Shown here piece by piece: positions 1-8,516 of a stretch of 35,033 nt of DNA. Each line of letters begins with the position of its first letter. Within the stretch, counting starts at the first letter, position 1. The notes below the pieces were generated by a model. The model was given only the letters and a program-made list of their open reading frames with translations, searched no databases and had not been told where the DNA came from. Both the position numbers and the translations under genes were made by a program. Origin of the DNA: Oscillospiraceae bacterium (GTDB taxonomy: Bacteria > Bacillota_A > Clostridia > Oscillospirales > Oscillospiraceae). Where the stretch lies: positions 1-35,033 of the forward strand of contig SVLG01000013.1 in assembly GCA_015068055.1 (NCBI GenBank), in the 5' to 3' direction.

Positions 1-291
1 CTGGGAGAGTTTATCTCCGCCTGTACCGATAATCCCACGGTGGCTTTGATACTGACGCTCCTGACCATGCTTCTATGTTATTTTCTCGGCGGGCTGGTCA
101 CGCTCGTTGGCGATGGCAATGCGGTAACGGCTGCACTCGGCGGATTGATGGAGGCTCTGAGCCTCTTTTCCCGTCAGACCAGCTTCCGTGCCGGCCTCTT
201 TGATCTGGGCGCTGTGGCGTATTACATGGCATTCACGGCAATCTTCCTGCAAATGGCTGTGCTCGCTATGGAGAAACGGAGGTGGAGCTGA
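1..291 (+). CDS. ABC transporter permease, C-terminal part (gene cut by left edge)
   Basis: The reading frame is open from base 1 to the TGA at 289-291 and has no start inside the window, so this is the 3' end of a longer gene. The visible residues form at least two hydrophobic segments, the first around a run of Leu/Thr/Met and the second around 'AVAYYMAFTAIFLQMAVLAME', ending in a short basic tail. This fits the last membrane helices of an ABC-2/GldF-type permease. The next gene is GldG-like and overlaps the stop codon, and that pairing is the main reason for the family call. The sequence itself has no diagnostic motif. The substrate is unknown. Confidence 0.6.
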   Translation: MGEFISACTDNPTVALILTLLTMLLCYFLGGLVTLVGDGNAVTAALGGLMEALSLFSRQTSFRAGLFDLGAVAYYMAFTAIFLQMAVLAMEKRRWS

Positions 292-1673
292 TGAGAAAAC
301 AGAGAAAGGGGCTTGTCCGCTCTGCTTTGCTGATTGCTCTTGTCATTGGGCTTACACTGCTTGTGGCGGCGCTGCCCGGGCGTTTTACTGCCTTTGATAT
401 GACGGATCAGGGCTACTACACCCTCTCTGCGGAGAGCGAGGAACTGCTGCGCGGACTGGATAAGGACGTGGAAATCGTGCTTCTTGCTGTGGAGGGCAGC
501 GAGGATGTAACGCTGCTGGGCCTCCTTGACCGATATGCGGATCTGAGCCGGCACGTTTCCCTGATCACGGTTGATCCCGCAGCGGAACCGGAGGCAGCGG
601 CGGCTTATGCCCCCTCCCTTCGCTACGGCAACAGCATTGCCGTGGTTTCCGGGGAGCGCAGCTACTTCATTGACTATACGGAGCTTTATGTCAGCGATTA
701 CAGCGCCTATTACAGCAGCGGTGATACGGCCGACATTGTAAACAGCTTCCATGCCGAGCGGGCCATCACCGCAGCCGTCGATTATGTGACAAATGACGCG
801 CTGCCGAAACTGTACTGCCTTTCCGGTCACGAGGAGCTGAGTCTCAACGAGAGCGTAAAAAAGCGCATCGCTGAGGCCGGGATACAGCTGGAGACGCTGG
901 AATTGGGCGACGGTGTGGAAATCCCGGCAGACTGCAGTTGTATTCTTATAAACGCCCCATCCTATGACATCAGCCCTTCCGAGCGGGAAAAGATTTCCGC
1001 TTATCTTGTCTCGGGCGGAAATATGCTGCTTCTCACCGCGTACAGTGAGGAAACGCTGCCGGAACTGGCAGCGCTCATGGAAGGTTACGGCTGTTCTCTT
1101 GAAGAAGGGCTGGTGGTGGAGCAGGACCGAGATCACTACGTCTATGGCTACTACGACTGCATCCTGCCGGATATCGGAGACCATGAGGTAACGGCTTCGC
1201 TTCTGGCCACCGACGCCTATGTGATCATTCCGGGAGCACAGGGAATTGTCCGTCGGGAGCTGCCGAATGTGCTTGTTACACCTCTGCTGGAAAGCTCGCC
1301 TGCGGCCTATTCCACCACCGATCTCAGCAGTGTTGGTAAGAAAGATGGGGATCGCTCCGGTCCCTTTACGCTGGCAGCTGCCATTGAAAGCGGCGGGAGC
1401 CGCTTGCTGTGGTATGCCACCGGCTTTCTGCTGAACGAAACCTACACACAAAACTTTGGCGGGGCCAACGAGGAACTCTTTCTGGAAAGTGTCTGCTGGC
1501 TTTGCGGCAGCGCCGGATTGACGGAGGCACCGGGAAAAGTCATTAATACCGGGACACTGCAGCCCGGAACAGAGGCCACGCTCCTGACGGGAGCCCTCTT
1601 TTGTCTCGTAATTCCACTTGTCTTTGCTGTATGCGGAGGCATTATATTGCTTCGCCGCCGGCGCGGCGCATGA
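291..1673 (+). CDS. GldG-like ABC transporter auxiliary protein
   Basis: A 460-residue protein with an N-terminal membrane helix (about residues 11-30), a long extracytoplasmic domain and a C-terminal helix ending in a basic RRRR tail. This is the layout of the ABC_transp_aux (GldG) family, which accompanies ABC-2 permeases of the GldA/F/G type. ATG at 291 is preferred over the in-frame GTG at 282, because a GGAGG lies 8 bases before it and it overlaps the upstream TGA, which points to translational coupling. In gliding bacteria the family helps secretion or motility. In Firmicutes the role is unclear, so only membership in an ABC export complex is inferred. The gene closes its transcription unit just before a strong hairpin. 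Confidence 0.75.
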   Translation: MRKQRKGLVRSALLIALVIGLTLLVAALPGRFTAFDMTDQGYYTLSAESEELLRGLDKDVEIVLLAVEGSEDVTLLGLLDRYADLSRHVSLITVDPAAEPEAAAAYAPSLRYGNSIAVVSGERSYFIDYTELYVSDYSAYYSSGDTADIVNSFHAERAITAAVDYVTNDALPKLYCLSGHEELSLNESVKKRIAEAGIQLETLELGDGVEIPADCSCILINAPSYDISPSEREKISAYLVSGGNMLLLTAYSEETLPELAALMEGYGCSLEEGLVVEQDRDHYVYGYYDCILPDIGDHEVTASLLATDAYVIIPGAQGIVRRELPNVLVTPLLESSPAAYSTTDLSSVGKKDGDRSGPFTLAAAIESGGSRLLWYATGFLLNETYTQNFGGANEELFLESVCWLCGSAGLTEAPGKVINTGTLQPGTEATLLTGALFCLVIPLVFAVCGGIILLRRRRGA

Positions 1674-1679
1674 ACGAAA

Positions 1680-1718
1680 CATCCCCCGTTTTCACTTGGT
1701 GAAAACGGGGGATGTTTT
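1680..1718. terminator. Bidirectional rho-independent terminator
   Basis: A 16-bp perfect stem (1680-1695 with 1699-1714) around a 3-base loop is followed by TTTT on the + strand. Its AT flanks give a U-rich exit on the - strand too. It separates the convergent GldG-like gene and M20D gene. Confidence 0.85.
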
Positions 1719-1722
1719 GCGC

Positions 1723-3042
1723 TTAGAAGTCCATGTGCTTGAGACTTTCGGTAAGATACTCCTCGGTACTGCCGAAAGCAGGAACAAAGGCCTCCTTGAC
1801 AGCGATGGCTTCCTTTGCGCCGTCATAGAGAAGATCAATCACGGTGGCAGCCGCCAGCTTGGCGGGGACGACATAGGCGGCGTAGGGATCCACCACGTCA
1901 AAGTTGGTGGCATGGGGCGTGCCCGTGGCTCCGCCAAAATAGGGATGCAGCAGGGGGATCAGCGACGCCACGTCGCCGCAGTCCGTGGAAGAACCGCGAT
2001 GATCGCCGAAGGCATTGTTGGTTTTATCTTCGCCAAGGAGTTCTCTGGCGTTGGCAAAGTAGAGCTCACCGAGAGTGCGGTTTTGATGGCAGGGGAGGTA
2101 CATACCGGCATCGTGTATTTCGACCGTTGCCCCGATAACATCCGCACCTGCCCGCAGGGCGCTGTCGACGCGGCGGTTGACATCCAGCAGGGTTTCCACC
2201 CGCGCTGCACGGATGCCCATCTCGATCGTTACATTATCGGGTACGATGTTGGGACTGGCTCCGCCGTTGGTGATGATATAGTGGACGCGGACATGGTCCT
2301 CGTCCTTGAAGCTTTCACGCATGGCATTGATGTTGTTCATGGCGCAAAGGGCTGCTTCTAGAGCGTTGATACCTCGCTCAGGTGCCAGACCCGCATGAGC
2401 GCTTTTGCCAAGAAAGCGGATACTCTTGTTAATGAGGCCGTTCCAGCTGTGTCCGGCCCAGCTGTTCACTGTCATGGAGTTATCCATGATATGACTGCAG
2501 ATTACCATGTCAATGCCCTCAAACTCACCGAGCTTGATGAGCTCCTGCTTGCCGCTGGTAAAGGTGAGCTTGCCTTCCTTGACCATGTTTCTGCGTTCTT
2601 CGATCTCAACGATCTCCTCGGCGGGGACGCCGATAAAGGTGAGGTCGCCGTCCAGCTCACTCATCAGACCGGTGCGCACAAGACCCATTGCAACGCCCAG
2701 GAAGGTGGTCAGCTGAGCGTGGTGACCACAGCCGTGGAAAGCACCGGTCTCGGGGTCACATTTCGGATGGGTGGGCATCACAAGGGCATCCAGTTCGCCC
2801 ATCAGGGCAACGTTGACGGCGCTGCTCCGCCCCCTGGCTGTGGCCTTCACACCGGTAAGCGCGATTTTATCGCGGACAGAAAGTCCGCACTTTTCAAGGA
2901 TTTCCTTGACGTATGCGGCCGTTTTCACTTCCTTAAAACCGGTTTCCGGCATGGCATAAAGCCGTTCGCCGACTTCGATCAGTTCGTCGCGGGACTCTTC
3001 AATAGCCTGAAGAACCTTTTCCTTGAGAGTTTTTTTATCCAT
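1723..3042 (-). CDS. M20D-family amidohydrolase (AbgB/aminoacylase-like)
   Basis: 439 residues. The family's metal-site motifs are visible: GELDAL near residue 82, HGCGHHAQ near 105, the acidic AEEIVEIEE stretch near 160 and a SPNIVPDNV motif in the dimerisation half. M20D enzymes hydrolyse amide bonds of N-acyl amino acids, aminobenzoyl-glutamate or similar compounds in the cytoplasm using two divalent metals. The start ATG at 3042 has a GAGGTG box 4 bases upstream. It is the last gene of the leftward catabolic cluster, separated from the M81 gene by 131 bases that hold a hairpin, so its expression may be lower or partly independent. The exact substrate cannot be read from the sequence. Confidence 0.88.
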   Translation of the reverse strand: MDKKTLKEKVLQAIEESRDELIEVGERLYAMPETGFKEVKTAAYVKEILEKCGLSVRDKIALTGVKATARGRSSAVNVALMGELDALVMPTHPKCDPETGAFHGCGHHAQLTTFLGVAMGLVRTGLMSELDGDLTFIGVPAEEIVEIEERRNMVKEGKLTFTSGKQELIKLGEFEGIDMVICSHIMDNSMTVNSWAGHSWNGLINKSIRFLGKSAHAGLAPERGINALEAALCAMNNINAMRESFKDEDHVRVHYIITNGGASPNIVPDNVTIEMGIRAARVETLLDVNRRVDSALRAGADVIGATVEIHDAGMYLPCHQNRTLGELYFANARELLGEDKTNNAFGDHRGSSTDCGDVASLIPLLHPYFGGATGTPHATNFDVVDPYAAYVVPAKLAAATVIDLLYDGAKEAIAVKEAFVPAFGSTEEYLTESLKHMDF

Positions 3043-3099
3043 GGCGCACCTCGAAATAAATTTAAAACAGGTCAGTATTTCCTAAAAGAGTTATGACCG

Positions 3100-3120
3100 C
3101 CGCCCCAGAGACTGAGGCGG
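3100..3120 (-). terminator. Intergenic hairpin between M81 and M20D genes
   Basis: CCGCCTCAG-TCT-CTGGGGCGG read on the - strand forms a 9-bp stem with one G-U pair. The only T-rich run (CTCTTTTA) begins about 9 bases later, so it may attenuate or protect mRNA rather than terminate strongly. The rest of the 3043-3173 gap is A/G-rich and shows no gene. Confidence 0.4.
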
Positions 3121-3173
3121 TGGCCATAAGCGGGGGTAAGGATAGCAGAAAAGAAAAGGAAAAGAGAGTAGTC

Positions 3174-4682
3174 TTATTTTGGCCAGCAACCATCAAAGGT
3201 CACATCCTCATCCAGGGGAAGAATGGGGCGGCAGACATTCTTGTAAGGGTAGATCCGGAGATTCATAGGACACTGTCCCGGCGGATCCGCCGTTACGATG
3301 GCATCTGCGGTGTTGCGGAAGTAGCCTCTGAAATGGTTCATGGACTTGAGCCCCACGATGCGGTACTGGCTCATGTCGCAGCCGGTCATAATGAAAGGAC
3401 GGTCGTCGTATGTCTGGAAACGAATGCTGACAAGAATCATTTCCACGTTGCCCTGACGAAGACGCACACTCTTGCCGTAGTCCATGGCAGCGCCATAGTT
3501 GATGGGGGCGGCGGAAATGAGCCTGCCGTTGGAGAGGTTGATGACCTCCGCCTCCTGAAGCTGGATGGGTTCACCGTTGATGGGATCCACCTTACCGCCG
3601 ACAGGGATGGAAATCCTGTCACCAACCTTGCAGTTGGCGTGGATATACGCAACAGCCTCAGGGTCACAGAGGGGACCCATGATATAACCCTTGCCGTCGC
3701 GCCTGAGCATTTCACGCAGCAGATGAGTACCGTCGCCGGGCGTGCCGCCGCCGGGATTGTCACTGGCTTCGTTGATGACAACATAGCCGTCTTTGATAAG
3801 AGCCTCCGCCCGGTCAATGGCTTCGGCAGGGGTGAGAGACTCGCACTCAAAGCCATGGCGGCGCTCCCAAACGAAGTCGGCCACTTCACGTGCTTCCTGA
3901 TCGGGAGTGTAGCCGTCGGCAACGGCGAGAACCGAGCAGGACGAGCAGGGGGCGTCCGCTGCAGAGAAGCCAAAGAAGAACGTCAGATCCAGAAGATTAT
4001 GTTCCTTCTTATAGTTCTCGGTGAATTCCAGGATTTCCTTGCCGGGATTATCCAGCGTGCGGCCATTGGTGGCAGGGATCAGCAGCGGAAGACGGCAAAG
4101 AGCCATCTTCGGATCACACTTGCCCTGCAGCTTCAAAATCAGATGCTTTGCTGCCATGTAACCGGCCATCTCACAGTCCACATGGGGGACCGTTTTGATG
4201 CCGAAGAGTCCGTCGGAGAGAGCAAGCATCTCGTCGCTCATGTTGGCATGAGCATCCAGAGAACTCATCATGGGAATGTCACCAATGATCTCCCGCATAC
4301 GCTGGAAGCTGTAAGCCTCCAGATCCGGCGCGTGTTCGGCGCAGCCTCCGCCGTGGACAGCGAAAAAGACGCCGTCAAACTCGCCCATATGGGCCTTTAC
4401 CTGTTCGGTAATGTGGTCCATGGCGTACACAGCACAGGCTTCCTCCATAAGAGGACCGGCACCAAAGTTGCCGCCGCGGGTGGCCAGATCAATGGGGAGG
4501 GGATCGACGCCGGCTTCTTCCATGGCACGAAGGGCGCCGCCCAGATACGTGGAAGTTCCCTTGAATTCGGGTAGTACGTTTTCAGCCCGGGTCCAGCCCT
4601 GGGGAACAAGAGTTCCCCAGGTGGTCCGGCCAACAGAGAAGCTGTTGGTTTCGTTGCCAAATTGTGTGATGAGGATTTTCAC
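3174..4682 (-). CDS. M81-family metallopeptidase (MlrC/microcystinase C-like)
   Basis: 502 residues, the usual length for MlrC-like proteins (DUF1485 followed by the MlrC C-terminal domain). Family signatures are the N-terminal QFGNETNSFS, VFFAVHGGG around residue 110, the SLDAHANMS zinc-site motif near 145 and TVPHVDCEMAG near 170. MlrC in sphingomonads cleaves linearised microcystin peptides. Most relatives sit in operons for small amide or amino-acid-like compounds and have no known substrate. Start is GTG at 4682, with a GAGAGGTAG box upstream. It follows the YfcC carrier gene by 30 bases, so the two are probably co-transcribed and the enzyme acts on whatever the carrier imports. Confidence 0.88.
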   Translation of the reverse strand: MKILITQFGNETNSFSVGRTTWGTLVPQGWTRAENVLPEFKGTSTYLGGALRAMEEAGVDPLPIDLATRGGNFGAGPLMEEACAVYAMDHITEQVKAHMGEFDGVFFAVHGGGCAEHAPDLEAYSFQRMREIIGDIPMMSSLDAHANMSDEMLALSDGLFGIKTVPHVDCEMAGYMAAKHLILKLQGKCDPKMALCRLPLLIPATNGRTLDNPGKEILEFTENYKKEHNLLDLTFFFGFSAADAPCSSCSVLAVADGYTPDQEAREVADFVWERRHGFECESLTPAEAIDRAEALIKDGYVVINEASDNPGGGTPGDGTHLLREMLRRDGKGYIMGPLCDPEAVAYIHANCKVGDRISIPVGGKVDPINGEPIQLQEAEVINLSNGRLISAAPINYGAAMDYGKSVRLRQGNVEMILVSIRFQTYDDRPFIMTGCDMSQYRIVGLKSMNHFRGYFRNTADAIVTADPPGQCPMNLRIYPYKNVCRPILPLDEDVTFDGCWPK

Positions 4683-4712
4683 AGAAATCTACCTCTCACT
4701 TTACAGGAGTAA

Positions 4713-6104
4713 TTAGAAGGGACCGTAGTTGATGAGAACGGCACCCACCAGGAAGATGGCACCGATGGTGAGGTTGATGAGCAGCCACTTCCACACGAAC
4801 TTCAGCCAGTTGCCGAAGGGGATGCCACCGAAGGCGAGACCGGCCATCAGCACGGAGGACATGGGCAGTACCTGGTTGGTGAAGCCGTCGCCCAGCTGGA
4901 AGGCCAGAACGGCGGTCTGCTGAGTGAGACCCAGAACCTGAGCCAGGGGGCTCATGATGGGCATGGAGGCAGCAGCCTGACCGGAGCCGGAGGTGATGAA
5001 GCAGTTGATGATGATGTGGATGATGTACATGGCCACAGCAGCAAGGGTGGTGGGCAGGCCATCCATCAGACCGGCGAGAGCGTGTACGACGGTGTGCATG
5101 ATCTGGCCCTTGGTCATGACGATGCCGATGGCGGCGGAGAAGCCGACGATCAGAGCACCGAAGGCGATCTTCTTGGCACCGTCGACAAAGATCTTGGCGA
5201 TGTCGTCGAGGGAGTAGCCGTAGATGAGGCCGCAGACAACGGCGGTCACGAGGAAGATGCAGGGGATGGTGTCGTTGGCGCTCCAGAGCTTGATAGCGCC
5301 GTAGACAACGATCAGGATGCCCACGAGGAAGGCGCCCAGAACGAGCTTACGCTTGGTGGTCAGCTCGGGGAGGTTGGCATCGCCGGCGGCGGTGACAACA
5401 CCGTCAACACCGTAAACGGCGCTCTTGGTGGGGTCAGCACGCATGGCGTTGATGTAGCGGATCACAAAGACGGAACCGGCAGCAACCAGAGCCACGGTCA
5501 GGAGGACACGGTAGCCGGCGCCGGAGAACATGGGCAGGCCGCAGATGGTCTGGGCGGTACCGACGGTGGCAGCGGAGAAGGTGCCGCCGGTGAAGCCGAG
5601 GTTCATGCCCATGCCGACGAGAGCAACGCCGATGCAGGCGTCGGCACCCAGGCTGAAGGCAACCAGCAGGCCCAGCGGTATAAACGCAACGATGGAGTTG
5701 TTAACGTTGTTGGCGCCAAGGAAGGCGAAGCAGGAGAGCAGCAGGGGGATGACGATATAGAGCTTATTGCGGAAGTACTGAGCCAGACGGCCGATGGAGG
5801 CCTCCAGAGCTTCGGTACGACCGATGATCTCCATAGCGCCGGAGATGATGGTGATCATGAAGATCAGACCGGCCTGCTTGACCATGCCCTGAGGAATGGC
5901 CAGAACCATGTCCCAAAGACCCACGGGGGTCTGGTCCACATAGTGGAAGGAGGCGGGGTCAACGACGCTCTTGCCGTTGACTTCGACCATGTCGTAAACA
6001 CCGGCGGGAATGATGTAGGTGAGGATGCCGACGAGGAGGACGAGACCGCAGATCAGGACATAAGCATGGGGCATTTTCAGCTTGAACTTTTTCTTGGTTT
6101 CCAT
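4713..6104 (-). CDS. YfcC-family (DcuC superfamily) membrane carrier
   Basis: 463 residues with about 12 hydrophobic segments, starting with KMPHAYVLICGLVLLVGILTY and the IIPAGVYD motif found at the start of YfcC/ArcD-like carriers. Later landmarks are the glycine-rich GMGMNLGFTGGTFS segment and ITSGSGQAAASMPIMSPL near residue 365. The DcuC/YfcC group contains C4-dicarboxylate and basic amino acid antiporters, and YfcC members have been linked to uptake of small carboxylates and amino acids or peptides. The start ATG has an AAAGGAG box 5 bases upstream. Its place between the hydro-lyase/AtuA/DUF4387 genes and two amide hydrolases suggests it imports the pathway substrate, but specificity is not readable here. 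Confidence 0.88.
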   Translation of the reverse strand: METKKKFKLKMPHAYVLICGLVLLVGILTYIIPAGVYDMVEVNGKSVVDPASFHYVDQTPVGLWDMVLAIPQGMVKQAGLIFMITIISGAMEIIGRTEALEASIGRLAQYFRNKLYIVIPLLLSCFAFLGANNVNNSIVAFIPLGLLVAFSLGADACIGVALVGMGMNLGFTGGTFSAATVGTAQTICGLPMFSGAGYRVLLTVALVAAGSVFVIRYINAMRADPTKSAVYGVDGVVTAAGDANLPELTTKRKLVLGAFLVGILIVVYGAIKLWSANDTIPCIFLVTAVVCGLIYGYSLDDIAKIFVDGAKKIAFGALIVGFSAAIGIVMTKGQIMHTVVHALAGLMDGLPTTLAAVAMYIIHIIINCFITSGSGQAAASMPIMSPLAQVLGLTQQTAVLAFQLGDGFTNQVLPMSSVLMAGLAFGGIPFGNWLKFVWKWLLINLTIGAIFLVGAVLINYGPF

Positions 6105-6134
6105 TGTTTCTCCTTTCTCATTTGAAGCGGATTC

Positions 6135-6174
6135 CAGATGTATGGTTCATCTGTGCGCTCCCCTGATCGCACAG
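6135..6174. repeat. Two overlapping, mutually exclusive inverted repeats
   Basis: CAGATG (6135-6140) pairs with CATCTG (6148-6153). CTGTGCG (6151-6157) pairs with CGCACAG (6168-6174). The two hairpins share bases 6151-6153, so only one can form fully at a time. They lie in the 82-base gap between the DUF4387 and YfcC genes and have no U-tract. A role in mRNA processing or segmental stability is possible. Confidence 0.4.
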
Positions 6175-6186
6175 TTTAACCCGGAA

Positions 6187-6507
6187 TTAGGGAAGTTCGA
6201 TGACGAGGTTCATCAGAGGTGCATGCTGCTGGGCACCGTAGACGTCGCGCTCACCCAGGGCGCCGGAGGGCATGGGGCGAACGATGGTGGCCTTGATGGC
6301 CTTGGCCTGCGGGAAAGCAATGATGTCCATGACGTCCTCAGCCTTTACGCTGTAGAGCTTCATGATAAGCTCCCTGTTGATAACACCGGCTGCGACAACG
6401 CGCTCAAAATCGCTCTGCTCCTTAAAGAGTACGTCCAGAGTAAGCTCATAGGGACCGGAGTTCTTGGAGCGGATGACGCTGGCCAGATCACGAAGTCGGT
6501 AAGTCAT
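6187..6507 (-). CDS. DUF4387 domain-containing protein
   Basis: A 106-residue single-domain protein that starts MTYRLRDLASVIRSKNSGPYELTLDV, which I recognise as the DUF4387 family signature. There is no signal peptide or membrane segment. Its ATG overlaps the TGA of the AtuA-like gene (ATGA), so the two are translationally coupled. This matches the family habit of sitting directly beside, or being fused to, DUF1446/AtuA proteins. That suggests the two form one enzyme or complex. The biochemical function is not established. The strict coupling here supports a fixed stoichiometry with the AtuA-like partner. Confidence 0.88.
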   Translation of the reverse strand: MTYRLRDLASVIRSKNSGPYELTLDVLFKEQSDFERVVAAGVINRELIMKLYSVKAEDVMDIIAFPQAKAIKATIVRPMPSGALGERDVYGAQQHAPLMNLVIELP

Positions 6508-7871
6508 ACTTCAACGCCCTCCTTGAATTCGTACTCGGTGCGGGGGAAGAGACCGGCGGGATCGTCGGTTTCCAGCAGGTGATATACATTGAAGGTGTAA
6601 ACGGGACCAACCTTGATATCCGAAGGAGAGAAGGGGAATGCCAGGTTGCCGGCGGTGGCGATACGGCCTTCGTAACCGTAGTGGAGCATGGTGGAGCGGG
6701 CCACGGAGCAGACGGCGTTGGCGTGCTCCTGGGTGTCGGCCACGGCGTCGATGACGATGCCGACTTCGTGGCTTGTAACCACGGGGGTGGGTTCCAGAGA
6801 ACCCATAACGCCGTTGCGGCCATAGACGATGAAGTCCAGTCTGGCGTCGAAGTCCTTGAAGTTGGCAAGGGCCTCGCGCTTGACGTTCTCCAGCACCTCG
6901 TCCAGATGTTCAATGAAGATGGGGTCACGGTTGCCGCAGATGGAAACGGTGCGGTAGCCGGCCAGCTTGGTACCTTCCAGCTTCACGGTGTAGGGGTCAG
7001 CCGGGATCATGACGGTACCCTTGACCTTGGTGGAGCGCTCGTCATACTGCTCAAAGCTGCAGCCGCGAAGATCCAGCGTGCCGCCGGGACCGGGAAGAAG
7101 GTAGGGATTAGCCTTTTCGTACAGGGTATGGGCGGAGACGGAGAGCGGGGTGCATTTACGGATGGGGTTGAGAGGCTCTACGCGGAAGTAGTCCTCGCCC
7201 AGATAGCCCATGATGCAGTCGCTGCCGCTGCCGGGGGTGGCAGCGATAGAAGCGCACTCGATGATCTTGCCCACATGGGTAGCCAGCGCCTCGTCGTAAC
7301 CGGCGTAAATCGCGGGGGCGGCGAAGGAGGCGGGGTCATAGGCGCGGCCACAGAGAATTACCTGGGCACCGGCCTTCAGCGCTTCAATGATGGGCTCAAC
7401 GCCCATCTGGGCCACAACGTGGGAGGTGGCGTTGATTTCCTCCTCGGTGAGTTCGGGGGCAGGGCCCAGGGGCTTGATGCGGCCGGCCCGAAGTTCTTCG
7501 ATGAGGAAGGGCTTTTCAAATTCGGAGGAGATGGTGGCCATCTTGAAGGAGAGCTTGTGTTCGGCAGCAATCTCACGGATGATACCGATCTCGCGCTCCA
7601 GATGGGGGGTGGCGCCGCTGCCGCCGGCCGTACCCACTACCATGGGAATGCCCAGCTCAATGGCGGCGGTGAGCATGAGAGTCAGGTCGCGCTTTACGCC
7701 GGTAGCAGTGGTGAAGGGGTTGCCGCTGCCGAGATAGTAGGGACCGGGGTCGGTGGAACCGCCGTCACAGGCAATCAGGTCGGGCTTCAGCGCAATGCCG
7801 GCCTGAAAGGAGGCTTCAGGAAAGCCATAACCAACGATGCCTGTGGGGGACAGAATGCGATACTCTTTGAT
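6504..7871 (-). CDS. AtuA/DUF1446-family protein, apparent ATC start codon
   Basis: 455 residues from the proposed start. It belongs to the 'acyclic terpene utilization AtuA' (DUF1446) family: RILSPTGIVGYGFPE at the N terminus, ACDGGSTDPGPYYLGSG near residue 35, GTAGGSGA near 80, CGRAYDPASFAAPA near 175. AtuA proper belongs to citronellol/geraniol breakdown, but most family members are outside that pathway and have no assigned reaction. The frame stays open upstream to 8036, yet that part overlaps the beta-subunit gene in another frame. Homologues, as I recall them, begin just before RILSPTG. An AAGGAGG box (7886-7880) lies 8 bases before ATC at 7871, with no ATG, GTG or TTG nearby, so ATC (or ATT at 7877) seems to be the start. 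An ATG-to-ATC change or base error is the alternative. Confidence 0.82.
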   Translation of the reverse strand: MKEYRILSPTGIVGYGFPEASFQAGIALKPDLIACDGGSTDPGPYYLGSGNPFTTATGVKRDLTLMLTAAIELGIPMVVGTAGGSGATPHLEREIGIIREIAAEHKLSFKMATISSEFEKPFLIEELRAGRIKPLGPAPELTEEEINATSHVVAQMGVEPIIEALKAGAQVILCGRAYDPASFAAPAIYAGYDEALATHVGKIIECASIAATPGSGSDCIMGYLGEDYFRVEPLNPIRKCTPLSVSAHTLYEKANPYLLPGPGGTLDLRGCSFEQYDERSTKVKGTVMIPADPYTVKLEGTKLAGYRTVSICGNRDPIFIEHLDEVLENVKREALANFKDFDARLDFIVYGRNGVMGSLEPTPVVTSHEVGIVIDAVADTQEHANAVCSVARSTMLHYGYEGRIATAGNLAFPFSPSDIKVGPVYTFNVYHLLETDDPAGLFPRTEYEFKEGVEV

Positions 7872-7879
7872 AGGAATCG

Positions 7880-7886
7880 CCTCCTT
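7880..7886 (-). promoter_or_regulatory. Shine-Dalgarno that fixes the AtuA start
   Basis: AAGGAGG overlaps the TAA stop of the beta-subunit gene (7887-7885) and is ideally spaced (8 bases) from the ATC at 7871. It is the main evidence for a non-standard initiation codon. Confidence 0.7.
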
Positions 7887-8511
7887 AGTAAAGTTTGGTG
7901 TATTCAAAGTCCTCGCCGATGCCGAGCTTCCTGAGAGCTTCGTCACGCTTGGCGTTGACTTCGTCTTCATGGTTCTTATAAAGGTTGTTGCCTTCGCAGT
8001 CGATGTCCACAACGAAGGGGCCCAGCTCGTTGACATCCATGTGCCAGGTAGCCTCGATGGTGCCCAGCTCCTTGAAGAGCTTCACATCGGAGATGTGGAT
8101 GCTGTCCACCCACTCGTTGGGGCTGACACACTGGGGAGAGACGTGAACGCACTTATTGCGAACCATCGTGTCCATGGTTTCCTGACCCATGGTGGTCTTG
8201 CCGACGATCATGCGAAGGTTCCAGTTTTCCACGCTTTTGGCGCCCCACTTTTCAAAGCGGATGCTGGAGGTGGGCATAAAGGAAATGAGCTTCCAGCTGC
8301 CGTCGGCCTGGGGGAGAACGATGGGGCCGACATGGATGAGAACGTTGCGGTCGGTGGTATCCACGGGGAACTCGTGACCCTCATCGAAGATCCAGCGGTG
8401 GAGACGGGAACGGCAGGTAAAAACCTTGCCGCTGATGTAGACCACATCGCCGATCTTCAGCTGTGTTACGTCCTGCTCGGAAAGAGGGATGTTCAGATGA
8501 TACGTAGCCAT
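7885..8511 (-). CDS. Fumarase/tartrate dehydratase-type hydro-lyase, beta subunit
   Basis: 208 residues covering the C-terminal (beta) domain of class I, two-subunit Fe-S fumarases, L-tartrate dehydratase (TtdB) and mesaconase. Visible landmarks are LKIGDVVYISGKVFTCRSRLH near the N terminus, the GPIV motif with surrounding glycines (HVGPIVLPQADGSW) and MIVGKTTMG, which in the family helps build the substrate pocket. There is no signal peptide. It begins 5 bases after the alpha-subunit gene, with a GGGAG box, so the two should be made together. The sequence alone cannot separate fumarase, tartrate dehydratase and mesaconase. The context (no other TCA genes, AtuA/DUF4387 next door) favours a catabolic dicarboxylate over housekeeping fumarate. 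Confidence 0.87.
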   Translation of the reverse strand: MATYHLNIPLSEQDVTQLKIGDVVYISGKVFTCRSRLHRWIFDEGHEFPVDTTDRNVLIHVGPIVLPQADGSWKLISFMPTSSIRFEKWGAKSVENWNLRMIVGKTTMGQETMDTMVRNKCVHVSPQCVSPNEWVDSIHISDVKLFKELGTIEATWHMDVNELGPFVVDIDCEGNNLYKNHEDEVNAKRDEALRKLGIGEDFEYTKLY

Positions 8512-8516
8512 GTTTC

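Noticed and set aside
222..1682. A 486-codon open frame on the - strand opposite the GldG-like gene
   Set aside because: Its product is Cys/Arg/Gln-rich without any recognisable domain, it runs through the terminator region, and the + strand frame has coupled starts and clear membrane helices.
5016..6125. A 369-codon + strand frame rich in Gly, Asp and His
   Set aside because: It mirrors the membrane protein gene on the other strand; the skewed composition is the shadow of hydrophobic codons.
7872..8036. Upstream extension of the AtuA-like frame to an ATG at 8036
   Set aside because: It lies inside the beta-subunit gene in another frame and would add 55 Ser/Thr-rich residues not expected in the family.
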